Part shown: positions 53,057-62,764 of the stretch, piece by piece
Numbering within the stretch: position 1 is the stretch's first letter
How the letters are laid out: each line of letters begins with the position of its first letter
Source of the DNA: JAAYFT01 sp036562765
GTDB taxonomy: Bacteria > Bacillota > Clostridia > Tissierellales > Tissierellaceae
DNA length: 64,000 nt
Direction of reading: 5' to 3'
Assembly: GCA_036562765.1 (NCBI GenBank)
Contig: DATCJO010000173.1
Coordinates: 6,691-70,690, forward strand
Translations under genes and position numbers: made by a program
The notes under the pieces: generated by a model
Seen by the model: only the letters and a program-made list of their open reading frames with translations
Database searches by the model: none
What the model was told of the DNA's origin: nothing

Positions 53057-53584
53057 TTAAGCTTCTAATAATGGATCTCCTTCTTGCCAGTTTGCAGGGC
53101 AAAGGCCTCCAGCTTTTAATGCTTTAAGTACTCTTAATGTTTCGTCTACTGACCTACCTACATTTAGGTCATGGATAACTGAATACTTAACAATTCCTTC
53201 TGGATCGATAATGAATAGACCTCTTAAAGAAACTCCTTCTTCTTCAATTAATACGCCATAATCTGAAGATACTTTCTTTGTAATATCTGATGCCATTGGG
53301 AAATTAACTTTTCCTAAGCTTGAATTAATCCATGCCTTGTGAGAATGTTCGCTATCTACTGATACTGATAATACTTCAGCGCCTTCTTTTCTGAAGTCTT
53401 CAATTCTTTCACTAAATGCTGTAATTTCTGTTGGGCATACAAAAGTAAAGTCTAATGGATAGAAGAACATTACTAACCATTTGCCCTTATAATCTGATAG
53501 GCTAACCTTAATAAATTCAGAACCATCGCCCTTGCAGGCAGTCATTGTGAAATCAGGTGCTTTTTTTCCTACTAATCTTTCCAT
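53057..53584 (-). CDS. 2-Cys peroxiredoxin (AhpC/Prx1 type)
   Basis: A 175-residue thiol peroxidase. The peroxidatic Cys50 lies in YPLDFTFVCPTEITAFSE and the resolving Cys at about 162 in GGLCPANWQ. It reduces H2O2 and organic peroxides. No AhpF or thioredoxin reductase gene is adjacent, so the reductant is unknown. AGGAGGT precedes the ATG. With the superoxide reductase at 42.1 kb it makes a two-step oxygen-defence path. Confidence 0.96.
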   Translation of the reverse strand: MERLVGKKAPDFTMTACKGDGSEFIKVSLSDYKGKWLVMFFYPLDFTFVCPTEITAFSERIEDFRKEGAEVLSVSVDSEHSHKAWINSSLGKVNFPMASDITKKVSSDYGVLIEEEGVSLRGLFIIDPEGIVKYSVIHDLNVGRSVDETLRVLKALKAGGLCPANWQEGDPLLEA

Positions 53585-53707
53585 AACCTACCTCCTATAT
53601 ATTATTAAAATTTTATCTTTCGAACACATTCTATATATATCCACAAAAAAAGATTTTAAACAAAAAAATGATAATAAATATCAATTAATTTTAATAATTA
53701 ATATCAT

Positions 53708-54922
53708 TTAATTACAATTATCATAACCAAAAATTATATTGGCCACTTCAAGTATTACTTCTTCTCTATTAAAAATAGGCAAAATATCTACCTTTTCAAT
53801 TATTTTACTTAAAGGATTTGATTCTCCCTCATCAGATATTTTACTTTTACTATTAGCAACTAGTGATAGTAGTTCCTCAAAAGTGTAAATTTTATACCTA
53901 TCTATTTTACACTTTTCAGCTTTTTTCTCTAAAAGATAAATTAAAATATCTTCGTAATCATAATTCTTATCTATATACAATATTGAGCAAATTCTAGGGA
54001 TTATATCTTCAAATAGAGACCTTTTATATGGAATTTCTGGAAGCTTAAGCACCCTCTGGAGTTCCCTTATGTCTTCATCTTTTATTTTTAACAAAAATTG
54101 AAAATAATAGTCCTTATCCTCCTTTGGAACTATATAATATTTGCGCCCCTTTAGTCCCCTAATTGCCTTCAAGCCATCATAATATCCCATTTTGATATTT
54201 TTTCTTGCCCTTTTGGAATCATACTCAATTGATTTCCCCAAATCTCCGCTAGGGGATATTATTATGGCATTTGTATTTGGCATGCGAATTCTCCTTGTAA
54301 TGCCCATGGCATGTGTCCTTACAAGGATTAAATCCCTATATCCCTTCTTTAAAAGCATTCTATAAGGAAGGTTGTCGTAAAAACCTCCATCAATAAACCT
54401 TTTCCCGCCTAGTTTTTCAGACTTAAAAAATGGCAGATATGCACTGGCAAGAAGATATTGAGTAAGTTCTCCCTTAGGTATATCTTCTATGAACATATAA
54501 AGTGGTTTGAAATCTGTTAAGTTTACAGTTACTATTCCAAAGTCCATTCCTGAATTTCTTATTTTTTCTTCATCTATATACTCGTCTAATAATTTCTTTA
54601 GAGGAGTAATATCAAATCCTTTGTGCCCTATAAATTCTTTAATCTTTTCCTTTATAAATCTTAGGTCTTCCCTGCCTAATTTAAGCTGAATTATCTTTTC
54701 TATATCTTCATCATTAACATCTACAACCATTGAATAAGTAATTTTATTCCAAAGTTCATAGCACTTATCATAATCTCCCTGTACTATCATTGCACCATTT
54801 AAGGCACCAACAGAAGTACCCACTACGCCTTTGATTTCTATTCCTTCTTCCATCAGTGCCTTATATACTCCAATATGGTATGAACCCCTTGCTCCGCCGC
54901 CTTCCAAAACTAGGCCATACAT
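53708..54922 (-). CDS. Patatin-like phospholipase family protein
   Basis: A 404-residue protein. The patatin domain (1-about 210) shows LEGGGARGSYHIGVYKAL (oxyanion), GTSVGALNGAM with nucleophile Ser, and FIDGGFYDNLPYRML with the Asp of the dyad. The C-terminal 190 residues are a charged helical part with no domain I recognise. It is a lipid acyl hydrolase of unknown target. AGAGGTG precedes the ATG. It is 10 bases after capA, so probably co-transcribed. Confidence 0.92.
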   Translation of the reverse strand: MYGLVLEGGGARGSYHIGVYKALMEEGIEIKGVVGTSVGALNGAMIVQGDYDKCYELWNKITYSMVVDVNDEDIEKIIQLKLGREDLRFIKEKIKEFIGHKGFDITPLKKLLDEYIDEEKIRNSGMDFGIVTVNLTDFKPLYMFIEDIPKGELTQYLLASAYLPFFKSEKLGGKRFIDGGFYDNLPYRMLLKKGYRDLILVRTHAMGITRRIRMPNTNAIIISPSGDLGKSIEYDSKRARKNIKMGYYDGLKAIRGLKGRKYYIVPKEDKDYYFQFLLKIKDEDIRELQRVLKLPEIPYKRSLFEDIIPRICSILYIDKNYDYEDILIYLLEKKAEKCKIDRYKIYTFEELLSLVANSKSKISDEGESNPLSKIIEKVDILPIFNREEVILEVANIIFGYDNCN

Positions 54923-54932
54923 AGTAACACCT

Positions 54933-56012
54933 CTACTTGTTAAATTCTATTATTCCATTATTATCTATCCTTGTATTATAGTCCTTTGATATATTATTTA
55001 AATATTTTATCTTTTCTAATCTTCTTTCATCGGATACAGGAATTGGTCTTCCACTTTCAATAGTACAAGGTATTATATGTACTTTATCTATTTTCTTATC
55101 CTTAAAAACAACTTGAGCAATCATGGTTTCCCTTGCAATTTCAGATTTGGAAGTAAATATGAAGTTGCCTAAGCTGTAAAATATTGGCTTGCCCTTATAT
55201 ATTTCTATAGGCTGCAGTACATGGGGGTGATGTCCTACAACAATATCTACGCCATTGTCAACCAGTTTTCTCGCCAAATCTATTTCTTTCTGACGTGGCA
55301 TACTGCTTCCTTCTTCTCCCCAGTGTATGGATACTACCAGTATATCTACATCATCTTTCATCTCTTTTACTCTATTTAATATTTGATTTATATGTGCATC
55401 ATAGGCACCTACTATTCCTGGCCTTTTATCAGTTGCATACCAGTCCACATGAGGTACTACCCTTGAAAATCCTAAAACCCCTACTTTTACTCCTTTCTTT
55501 TCCAATATTGCCCCTTGTAAAGCCTCTTCCTTATTTTTACCTCCCCCTACCCTCTTAATTTCATGTCTGTCCAAATAATCCAAAGTATCTAAAAATCCTT
55601 CATATCCATAGTCCAAAGAGTGGTTATTAGCCAAATTGACAACCTCAACTCCAGCTTCCTTCATTGCCTTTAAGTTTTTCGGATCTGAGCGAAAATTATA
55701 AAGCTTATCCTCCCACTTTTCTCCTCTAGTTGTAATGCTTGTTTCTAAATTTATTATTGTTATATCATCATTTTGAAAATATTCCTTTACCTTTTCCCAA
55801 GGATAATCAGTTCCATTTTTATCTATTAACGACTTCAAACTGCCATCCATAAATACATCTCCTGCTAGGGAAATGATAACAGTTTCAGTGGATGATACCT
55901 GCTCTTCATTTGCTGGAATCTTTTTTGAATTATTTAACAATTCCATAGTATTTACATTGAAAAATCTAGAAAACATGGTTAGTACTAAAAATAGATAAAG
56001 TCCTTTTTTCAT
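54933..56012 (-). CDS. CapA family protein (PGA synthesis CapA-like phosphoesterase fold)
   Basis: A 359-residue protein with an N-terminal signal/anchor helix (about 3-17) and a CapA metallophosphatase-like domain: LAGDVFMDGSL, INLETSITT, VNLANNHSLDYGYEG, VSIHWGEEGS and VGHHPHVLQPIE give metal-ligand His and Asp/Asn residues. CapA proteins take part in poly-gamma-glutamate capsule export in Bacillus, but no capB/C genes are here, so the role is open. GGAGGG precedes the ATG. It lies between mscL (24 bases) and the patatin gene. Confidence 0.9.
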   Translation of the reverse strand: MKKGLYLFLVLTMFSRFFNVNTMELLNNSKKIPANEEQVSSTETVIISLAGDVFMDGSLKSLIDKNGTDYPWEKVKEYFQNDDITIINLETSITTRGEKWEDKLYNFRSDPKNLKAMKEAGVEVVNLANNHSLDYGYEGFLDTLDYLDRHEIKRVGGGKNKEEALQGAILEKKGVKVGVLGFSRVVPHVDWYATDKRPGIVGAYDAHINQILNRVKEMKDDVDILVVSIHWGEEGSSMPRQKEIDLARKLVDNGVDIVVGHHPHVLQPIEIYKGKPIFYSLGNFIFTSKSEIARETMIAQVVFKDKKIDKVHIIPCTIESGRPIPVSDERRLEKIKYLNNISKDYNTRIDNNGIIEFNK

Positions 56013-56035
56013 TCAATCCCTCCAAATCTATAATC

Positions 56036-56479
56036 TTATTTTTCTTCTATTATGGATGTACAGTATGGACATCTAGTAGCATTTATATGAATATCGCTGT
56101 AGCAATATGGACATTTTTTTGAAGTTGCGACTTTTTCAGTTTTTTCCTCCTTTTTCTTAAACCTGTTTATTTGCCTTACTACTAAAAATATTGAAAATGA
56201 TATGATGAAGAATTCAATAATTGTGTTAATAAATATTCCATAGTTTAAAGTTGGTGCACCTGCTTCTTGGGCAGCACTTAGAGATGGATATTTCACTCCA
56301 TTTAAGCTAATAAAAAGATTTGAAAAATCAACCTTACCAATGAATAAACCAACTATTGGCATAATGATATCATTTACCAAAGAAGTAACTATTTTGCCAA
56401 AAGCACTGCCAATAATTACACCAATGGCTAAATCAGCAACATTACCTTTAACAGCAAATTCTTTAAATTCTTTCCACAT
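56036..56479 (-). CDS. mscL: MscL mechanosensitive channel with zinc-ribbon tail
   Basis: A 147-residue protein. The MscL part starts MWKEFKEFAVKGNVADLAIG, with first helix GVIIGSAFGKIVTSLVNDII and second helix at about 78-100. After a charged linker, the last 30 residues form a zinc ribbon, KCPYCYSDIHINATRCPYC, in place of the usual helical bundle end. It releases solutes on hypo-osmotic shock. GGGGGG precedes the ATG. Confidence 0.94.
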   Translation of the reverse strand: MWKEFKEFAVKGNVADLAIGVIIGSAFGKIVTSLVNDIIMPIVGLFIGKVDFSNLFISLNGVKYPSLSAAQEAGAPTLNYGIFINTIIEFFIISFSIFLVVRQINRFKKKEEKTEKVATSKKCPYCYSDIHINATRCPYCTSIIEEK

Positions 56480-56593
56480 AAAATTCCCCCCTTATTTTGT
56501 TAAAATATACCCAATATATATTCAATAAATCATTGGAATCTTCCTTAATTTTTTGATACTATATTTTATGAAATATATAAGGGAGGAAATAGT

Positions 56594-57022
56594 ATGGGCA
56601 AAAGAAAAGACTGGAAAGAATATTTCATGGAAATAGCTGAACTTGTTGCCAGCCGTTCTACATGCGATAGAGCCTACGTGGGATGTTTATTAGTTAATGA
56701 CGATAACAGAATAGTATCGACTGGGTATAATGGCTCCATCTCAGGAAACCCCCACTGCGATGAAGTAGGACATACAATGCGCGATGGACACTGTATAGCA
56801 ACAATACACGCTGAAATGAACGCCCTTCTGTACTGTGCTAAGGAAGGTATTTCTGTAAAGGGATGTACTGCTTATGTAACACATTTCCCTTGTTTGAACT
56901 GCACAAAAGCGTTGATACAAGCAGGCATAAAGCAGATTTATTATAAATATGATTATAGGGTTGACGATTATGCCATTGAGCTTCTAAAGAGAAATAATGT
57001 GGGATTTGAAAAAATAGAATAA
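56594..57022 (+). CDS. Deoxycytidylate deaminase family (ComEB-like)
   Basis: A 142-residue zinc deaminase that makes dUMP from dCMP. The zinc site is TIHAEMNALLYCAKE (His/Glu) and FPCLNCTKALIQ (two Cys). SSTCDRAYVGC-type start is seen as SRSTCDRAYVGCLLVNDD. The extra zinc site Cys/His of dCMP deaminases (HCDEVGH) is present too. GGGAGG precedes the ATG. Confidence 0.94.
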   Translation: MGKRKDWKEYFMEIAELVASRSTCDRAYVGCLLVNDDNRIVSTGYNGSISGNPHCDEVGHTMRDGHCIATIHAEMNALLYCAKEGISVKGCTAYVTHFPCLNCTKALIQAGIKQIYYKYDYRVDDYAIELLKRNNVGFEKIE

Positions 57023-57046
57023 TTCCTCTTATAAAGAGGAATTATT
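57018..57046. terminator. Bidirectional terminator between dCMP deaminase and rnhA
   Basis: AATAATTCCTCTT and AAGAGGAATTATT arms, T-run on the plus side. Stop codons of both genes touch the stem. Confidence 0.88.
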
Positions 57047-57655
57047 TTTTTCCAAAGCCTCTTTGGCAAGCCTATCTGCCTTTTCATTATATTCTACGCC
57101 TGAATGGGATTTTACCTTAATAAATTTAACATCCAGCTTATCCTTTATTGAATCGAAAAAATCCTTATATTTTTTCGTACCATCCTTATTTACCTTCCAA
57201 GTTCCCATAGCCCAGTTCTCTATTCCTGCATAATCATAATATAAGTATAATGTCCTTTTCCCCTTTTCTATTGCAAGTTTCATGGCTTCCATAGCACCTT
57301 TTATTTCTCCAGATACATTCCTCATAGATGACAGTTCTTCATCATTATCCTTTCCGCTTATGAATTCTTTCCCATCTGTTGTGATAAACACAATTCCATA
57401 GGAATAAGAAAAATCATCTAAAGAAAAGCTTCCATCTACATAGGCTATGGCTTCATTTTCTTTTAAATTTTCTACATCTATTTCAATTTTTTCTTCTTCA
57501 TTACTGTTTTTAATAAAATTTAACGCTTCTTCATAGCTTAAAAATTTCTTATATTCTGCACCTTTATATCCTTTTACATTTTCTTCACATTCACTCCAAG
57601 TATCATATATTCCAATATTTCTGCCTTTCCTTACTGCATAGAAATATTTAGGCAT
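57029..57655 (-). CDS. rnhA: Ribonuclease H1 with viroplasmin N-terminal domain
   Basis: A 208-residue RNase H1. Residues 1-45 form the hybrid-binding (viroplasmin) domain KYFYAVRKGRNIGIYDTW, and the catalytic domain (about 65-205) has AYVDGSF (Asp), SGEIKGAMEAM (Glu), YLYYDYAG (Asp) and KADRLAKEAL (Asp). It removes RNA from RNA-DNA hybrids. HSGVEYNEKAD is the conserved His loop. GGATGTG precedes the ATG. Confidence 0.95.
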   Translation of the reverse strand: MPKYFYAVRKGRNIGIYDTWSECEENVKGYKGAEYKKFLSYEEALNFIKNSNEEEKIEIDVENLKENEAIAYVDGSFSLDDFSYSYGIVFITTDGKEFISGKDNDEELSSMRNVSGEIKGAMEAMKLAIEKGKRTLYLYYDYAGIENWAMGTWKVNKDGTKKYKDFFDSIKDKLDVKFIKVKSHSGVEYNEKADRLAKEALEKNNSSL

Positions 57656-57739
57656 TTTTTCACATCCTTTGTATCATATAATATATTATTTCCATAATAA
57701 TTATTAAGTGTATAATTATTCCCTTGATGTTATTCTACA

Positions 57740-57748
57740 TGATATAAT
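57740..57748 (+). promoter_or_regulatory. Extended -10 promoter of the arginase gene
   Basis: TGATATAAT, about 35 bases before the arginase start, without a good -35. Confidence 0.45.
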
Positions 57749-57784
57749 GTTAACTGTAAATTAATATTTATAGGAGGTAAGCTA

Positions 57785-58690
57785 ATGAAAATAAATATTA
57801 TAGGTATGCCACTATTTTATGGATGTGATAGAGATGGAGTACAACATGGCCCTGATACCCTTAGACAAAATGGTATTATAGACCTTGCAAAAAAATATGG
57901 CCATGAAGTTTATGATATGGGTAATATCTATATCCCAAATATCTCTGCTGAAGACAAATATAAAGACAATCCAAAGGCAAAATACCTAAGTCCAATAGCA
58001 AATGTCAATGTAAATCTAGCAAATAATGTATACTGTTCCCTTGTGTCTAACAGCTTTCCTCTTGTAATTGGAGGAGACCATTCCCTTGGTACAGGAAGTA
58101 TTGCTGGGGCAAGCAAATATTTCAATAACTTAGCTGTAATATGGATAGATGCCCATGGAGACATAAATACAGATGAAACAACGCCTTCTGGAAATGTTCA
58201 TGGCATGCCATTAGCTGCCTCAATGAATGTAGGAAATCCAATGCTTACCAACATATACTTCCGAGGTCAAAAGGTAAAGCCAGAAAATGTCTATATATTA
58301 GGCGTTAGGGATATTGACGAAGGTGAATATAACCTAGTAGAGAGGCTTAATCTAAACTTCTACACAATGGACACCATTAGGGAAACAGGACTTGATAATG
58401 TTTTAAGGAAGATAATAAATGACATTAAATCGAGCAGTGCTGACGGGGTACACCTAAGCTTTGATATAGACGTCCTTGACAAAAACCTTGTACCTGGCAC
58501 TGGTACTCCAGTAAACAATGGATTTTCAGTTGAAGAAGCAAAAGAATTATTAGCTGCATTCTTAAAAGAAAAATTCATTACCTCCATGGATTTTGTAGAA
58601 TTTAACCCAGTAATAGACAGCGAAGATAAGAGGACTCTCAAGAACTGCCTTGAAATATTAGATCACATATTTAAAACATTAGCTGATTAA
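57785..58690 (+). CDS. rocF: Arginase
   Basis: A 301-residue ureohydrolase. The manganese-binding motifs are GGDHSLGTGS, IDAHGDINTDET with GNVHGMPLA, and SFDIDVLDKNLVPGTGTP. The NVHGMP region and length favour arginase over agmatinase. It hydrolyses arginine to ornithine and urea. AGGAGGT precedes the ATG. It is not in an operon with other arginine genes, and the two-component genes follow after 23 bases. Confidence 0.93.
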   Translation: MKINIIGMPLFYGCDRDGVQHGPDTLRQNGIIDLAKKYGHEVYDMGNIYIPNISAEDKYKDNPKAKYLSPIANVNVNLANNVYCSLVSNSFPLVIGGDHSLGTGSIAGASKYFNNLAVIWIDAHGDINTDETTPSGNVHGMPLAASMNVGNPMLTNIYFRGQKVKPENVYILGVRDIDEGEYNLVERLNLNFYTMDTIRETGLDNVLRKIINDIKSSSADGVHLSFDIDVLDKNLVPGTGTPVNNGFSVEEAKELLAAFLKEKFITSMDFVEFNPVIDSEDKRTLKNCLEILDHIFKTLAD

Positions 58691-58713
58691 TCTTCTAAAT
58701 TTAAGGTGATTTC

Positions 58714-59868
58714 ATGAAAGTAAAATCTCTCATGATTTTAAGATACTTTATTAATTTTATGATAATAATAGGGATAGCCATCACCCATGAAAGTCCTATA
58801 GATTTTCAATTAATCATATTAACTTTAATCTTTATCATCAACAATCAGCTTAGATGCTTTCAAGTTAGGGACAGAACTGTCCCTTATTTTATATCAATTC
58901 TATTAGATTTCTTGCTTGGATATTATATTTATACTAATTATGGAGGACTAGTTTTGCCTTATTTTATAATTGGAATAATAGATGCCTTTTCCATCATAAG
59001 CAGCCCTACGAAATATGTCCTTGCATTTTTAGGCACTGCCATTTTCTTTTTTACTTGTAGGGCATTGCCATTAGATATATTTCTTTCCCATCTAACTTCA
59101 ATTATAGCTTTGTCTTTTATTTCTTCAATTATTGCAAAAGAGCAAAAGAGCAAATTAATAATTGAAGATTTGTACAATGAACTTAGAAAATCAGAAAATG
59201 AACTGATAAAAGCAAACGAAGAACTAATGGCCTATGCTGATTCCATAAAAGAATTATCAGTATTGAAGGAGAGAAACAGAATCTCCAGAGAAATCCATGA
59301 TAGTGTTGGGCACAGCCTTTCTACTATAATAATCCAACTTGGAGCCATTGAAAAAATTGCCAAAGAAAATGGAGAAGCAGCATCTCAAATGGCTGCAAAT
59401 TTAAGGGATTTTGCTAAAAAAGGGCTGGAAGAAATCAGGAAAGCACTAAAAGAGCTAAAGCCCAAAGATTTTAAGGAATATGAAGCAATACTTTCACTGG
59501 AAAATCTAATAAAGGACTTCAGCAAACTAACAGGTATTGATGTAAAATTAACCTTTACCAAAAGCAAATGGAATCTTGATGAAAAATCTTCCCTAGTTTT
59601 ATTCAGAGCTGTGCAGGAATTCCTATCCAACTCAGCCAGACATGGAAAGGCTTCTAAAATCAACATCTATATTCATTCTAGCGATGATGAATTGATAATC
59701 ACGATGAAAGACAACGGAATAGGCACAGATGAAATTAAGCCTGGGATGGGGCTAACTAGCCTTGCTGAAAGAGTAAAAGAAATCGGAGGAAATTTATTTT
59801 ATGAAAGTAAGAAAAATAGCGGGTTCTTTATGAGAATAGTACTTAAGAGCGGTGGTTTTAATGAATAG
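58714..59868 (+). CDS. NarL-family sensor histidine kinase (LnrJ-like)
   Basis: A 384-residue membrane kinase. About five helices at 5-150 form a sensor without an obvious extracellular domain. A coiled coil leads to the HisKA_3 dimerisation domain with phospho-acceptor His near 195 (SREIHDSVGHSLSTI), and the HATPase domain has NSARHGKASKI and DNGIGTDEIKPGMGL. AAGGTGA precedes the ATG. It overlaps the response regulator start and forms an LnrJK-like pair. Confidence 0.92.
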   Translation: MKVKSLMILRYFINFMIIIGIAITHESPIDFQLIILTLIFIINNQLRCFQVRDRTVPYFISILLDFLLGYYIYTNYGGLVLPYFIIGIIDAFSIISSPTKYVLAFLGTAIFFFTCRALPLDIFLSHLTSIIALSFISSIIAKEQKSKLIIEDLYNELRKSENELIKANEELMAYADSIKELSVLKERNRISREIHDSVGHSLSTIIIQLGAIEKIAKENGEAASQMAANLRDFAKKGLEEIRKALKELKPKDFKEYEAILSLENLIKDFSKLTGIDVKLTFTKSKWNLDEKSSLVLFRAVQEFLSNSARHGKASKINIYIHSSDDELIITMKDNGIGTDEIKPGMGLTSLAERVKEIGGNLFYESKKNSGFFMRIVLKSGGFNE

Positions 59869-60508
59869 AATAAGAATTGCTATAATTGATGATGAAAAGT
59901 TAATAAGAGAAGGATTAAAAATTATCCTGTCTACTTACAAAGATATTGAAGTAGTAGGCATGGGAGAAAATGGATTAGAAGCTTTGGATATATGCAGAAC
60001 AAATAACATTGACTTGGTTTTAATGGATATAAGGATGCCTATTTGCGATGGAGTAGAAGGAACAAAATTGATAAAAACAGAATTTCCAAATACTAAGGTT
60101 TTAATTCTTACAACTTTTAGAGACATTGAATATATTGAAGAGGCCTTAAAAAACGGTGCATCAGGCTATCTTTTAAAGGATAGTTCCTACGACCTTATAC
60201 ATGAAGGCATTAAGGCTTCAGTAATAGGAAACATTGTAATACATCCAGATATAGCCCTAGATATTCTAGAGCATAAAAATTCAAGCACTAATCCTAATAA
60301 AATTTTAAAAGAATATGGCCTAACTGACAAAGAATATGAAATTATAAAACTTATTGCTGAAGGCCTATCAAATAAGGAAATATCAGAAAAACTGTTCCTT
60401 TCTGAAGGCACAGTCAAAAATAATGTAAGTACAATATTATCTAAGCTAGGACTTCGGGATAGAACACAATTAGCAATTTTTGCATATAAAAATAACCTCA
60501 TAAAGTAG
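59861..60508 (+). CDS. NarL/LuxR-type response regulator (LnrK-like)
   Basis: A 215-residue regulator. The receiver has IIDDEKLIREGL and phospho-acceptor Asp56 in LVLMDIRMP, Lys in YLLKDSS, and a C-terminal LuxR helix-turn-helix (LTDKEYEIIKLIAEGLSNKE, VKNNVSTILSKL). I take the ATG at 59861, inside the kinase end, with GGTGG upstream; a GTG three codons earlier is possible. It probably controls the ABC genes downstream. Confidence 0.93.
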   Translation: MNRIRIAIIDDEKLIREGLKIILSTYKDIEVVGMGENGLEALDICRTNNIDLVLMDIRMPICDGVEGTKLIKTEFPNTKVLILTTFRDIEYIEEALKNGASGYLLKDSSYDLIHEGIKASVIGNIVIHPDIALDILEHKNSSTNPNKILKEYGLTDKEYEIIKLIAEGLSNKEISEKLFLSEGTVKNNVSTILSKLGLRDRTQLAIFAYKNNLIK

Positions 60509-60530
60509 TGACTTTAGTCACTGCTTTTTT
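60507..60530 (+). terminator. Terminator after the response regulator
   Basis: AGTGAC and GTCACT arms with TTTA loop, then T6. It partly isolates the kinase-regulator genes from the ABC genes, which then need their own promoter. Confidence 0.75.
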
Positions 60531-60639
60531 GTTACCTTAGATAATTCCATGAAACTACCATTTGCCATACAATTAAATTACTAAGTTTAATCGTGATTCT
60601 ATCATATTGAATTGTATTCTGAGGTAAGGGGGTTATCTT

Positions 60640-61575
60640 GTGAACATCATTGAAGTACAAAACGTATCAAAAAAATTTGACGAGAAAATCGTACTAGACA
60701 ACATTTCTTTTGTAGTTGAAGAAGGGGACATCTTTGGACTTATAGGGCCAAATGGAGCAGGAAAAACAACTTTAATCAACATAATTACTGGACTGTTAGA
60801 TGCAAATAATGGGACTGTTTTAATAGGTGGATATGATATTAAAAAAGATACATTAAAAGCTAAAGAATTTTTCGGGCTAGTACCTCAAGAGCTGGCCTTA
60901 ATTGAAACTGTCTCTGCTTATGACAACTTAGAATTCTTTGGGAGCCTATATGGATTAAAAGGAAAACTGTTAAAAGAAAGAATAAATTATGCTTTAGAAG
61001 TCACTGGACTTACTGAAAATAAAAAAGTAAAGGTTAAGAAGTTTTCTGGCGGAATGAAGAGAAGGTTAAATCTAGCTGCAGCAATTATGCACAATCCTAA
61101 GATTCTAATTTTAGATGAGCCTACAGTAGGTATTGACCCTCAATCAAGAAATCATATTTTCGAGTTCCTTAAAAAAATAAATAAAGAATATAACACAACT
61201 ATAATCTATACATCCCATTATATGGAAGAAGTTGAATATCTCTGCAATAATATCTTTATCATAGATGAAGGAAAGGAAGTCGCTTATGGGAGCAAAAAGA
61301 ACGTAAAATCAATGATAAGCAACAACAACAAAGTTAATTTGAGGATTGAAAATATAACAAATGATTTACTAAATAAGTTGAAAACAGTTGATGGCGTAAT
61401 AAATATGGAATATTCCCGAGATGAAATAAACCTATTAGTAGAATCAAGTTTCAAACTTGAACCTCTTTTGAAAGTTTTAGAAAGCAATAATTCTACAATT
61501 AAAAGCATAAATGTTGAAGAACCCAACCTAGAAGAAGTGTTCCTAACCTTAACAGGGAAGAAATTAAGGGATTAG
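60640..61575 (+). CDS. ABC transporter ATP-binding protein (LnrL-like)
   Basis: A 311-residue ATPase. Walker A is GLIGPNGAGKTTLINII, the signature FSGGMKRRLNLAAA, Walker B ILILDEPTVGIDPQ and the H-loop IIYTSHYMEEVE. A C-terminal extension (about 225-311) is typical of drug and bacteriocin exporters. The start is GTG at 60640-60642 with AAGGGGG upstream. It forms an operon with two ABC-2 permeases. Confidence 0.95.
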   Translation: MNIIEVQNVSKKFDEKIVLDNISFVVEEGDIFGLIGPNGAGKTTLINIITGLLDANNGTVLIGGYDIKKDTLKAKEFFGLVPQELALIETVSAYDNLEFFGSLYGLKGKLLKERINYALEVTGLTENKKVKVKKFSGGMKRRLNLAAAIMHNPKILILDEPTVGIDPQSRNHIFEFLKKINKEYNTTIIYTSHYMEEVEYLCNNIFIIDEGKEVAYGSKKNVKSMISNNNKVNLRIENITNDLLNKLKTVDGVINMEYSRDEINLLVESSFKLEPLLKVLESNNSTIKSINVEEPNLEEVFLTLTGKKLRD

Positions 61576-61585
61576 AGGTGGTAAG

Positions 61586-62764
61586 ATGAAATTATGGGCT
61601 TTCTTAAAAATTAACATCAAAGGAATATTAAAAGAATTCCCTTCTTTTTTCCTATCCTATGGAATATTTCCCTTAGCCCTAGCATTGATAATGGGATATA
61701 CACAGAAGGAATTATTTACACCTTCTCTAAACAACCCTATTATGTCAGTTATAATCCAAGATGAAGATAAAACAGTTCAATCAAAAAATTTAGCTGATTT
61801 CATCAGTAGTGAGGAAATGTCTAAAATCGTAACTGTTAAGAATTCAGAAGATGAAGCTTTCGATTATACCATCATAATCCCAGAAGGATACGAAGACAGC
61901 TTATTAGGGAAAAATTCAGTATCAGTTATAGTAGAGGCACAAGAAAAAGCTTCAACTACCATGGGAAATATCTTAATGAATGTTATTGACAAATACAATG
62001 AGGAAGTAAGTCAGGGGTTAGTTATACAAAAAAATATCGAAAACATGCCTATTCCTTCTGAAGAAAAAGAAAAACTTATATCGGATATAAACAGCATTTT
62101 AATTAAAGCTTATTTAACTCAACCGATAAAATCAAATATTTACACAGCAAGAAAAAGCTTAAATTCCCATGAGTTTTATTCTATCACCTTTTTAAGCTTT
62201 ACCTTTATACTTCTGTTGATGGCTGTTGTTATTTCAGAATCAACTGAAAGGGAAAAGGAAATATATCATCGCATAATGTCTACTGCAATTACTAAAATGC
62301 AATATTTTAATTATAATTTTTTATCAAACTATTTAACAGTGATTATAGCAAATCTAATTTATGTATTAATATACAGAATCTCTGGGCTATCTTTCAATGG
62401 TCCTCTACTCATATTAGTACTGATTATTTTAATACAAAGCCTTATGATTACATCAATAGGCTCTTTAATATCTACCCTTTTTAAGAAAAAATATGGAATA
62501 CCAATCCTTCAAACTTTATTAATAATCCAAATGGCAGGAGGAGGATTTTTAGAGCCAATAACAAAATACAATTCAAATGCCTTAATAGATTTCTTATCTA
62601 AATTAAAACCTGATATATTAATAAGAAACAGCTATAGAAATTATTTATTAGATGGCAGTATTAACTCTATATCAAATTATTTATTGATTATGTTAGGAAT
62701 ATCCATCACATTATATATTTTTAACATGGTAGCTATCCAAAAGAAATGGGGTGTTAACGAATGA
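61586..62764 (+). CDS. ABC-2 type permease 1 (LnrM-like)
   Basis: A 392-residue permease. One helix near residues 22-40 is followed by a large extracytoplasmic loop (about 45-205), then five helices. The arrangement is that of the ABC-2 drug exporters (DrrB, YhgE-type loop). Its GAGGTGG site lies 10 bases after the ATPase stop. The transported compound cannot be told from sequence. Confidence 0.9.
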   Translation: MKLWAFLKINIKGILKEFPSFFLSYGIFPLALALIMGYTQKELFTPSLNNPIMSVIIQDEDKTVQSKNLADFISSEEMSKIVTVKNSEDEAFDYTIIIPEGYEDSLLGKNSVSVIVEAQEKASTTMGNILMNVIDKYNEEVSQGLVIQKNIENMPIPSEEKEKLISDINSILIKAYLTQPIKSNIYTARKSLNSHEFYSITFLSFTFILLLMAVVISESTEREKEIYHRIMSTAITKMQYFNYNFLSNYLTVIIANLIYVLIYRISGLSFNGPLLILVLIILIQSLMITSIGSLISTLFKKKYGIPILQTLLIIQMAGGGFLEPITKYNSNALIDFLSKLKPDILIRNSYRNYLLDGSINSISNYLLIMLGISITLYIFNMVAIQKKWGVNE

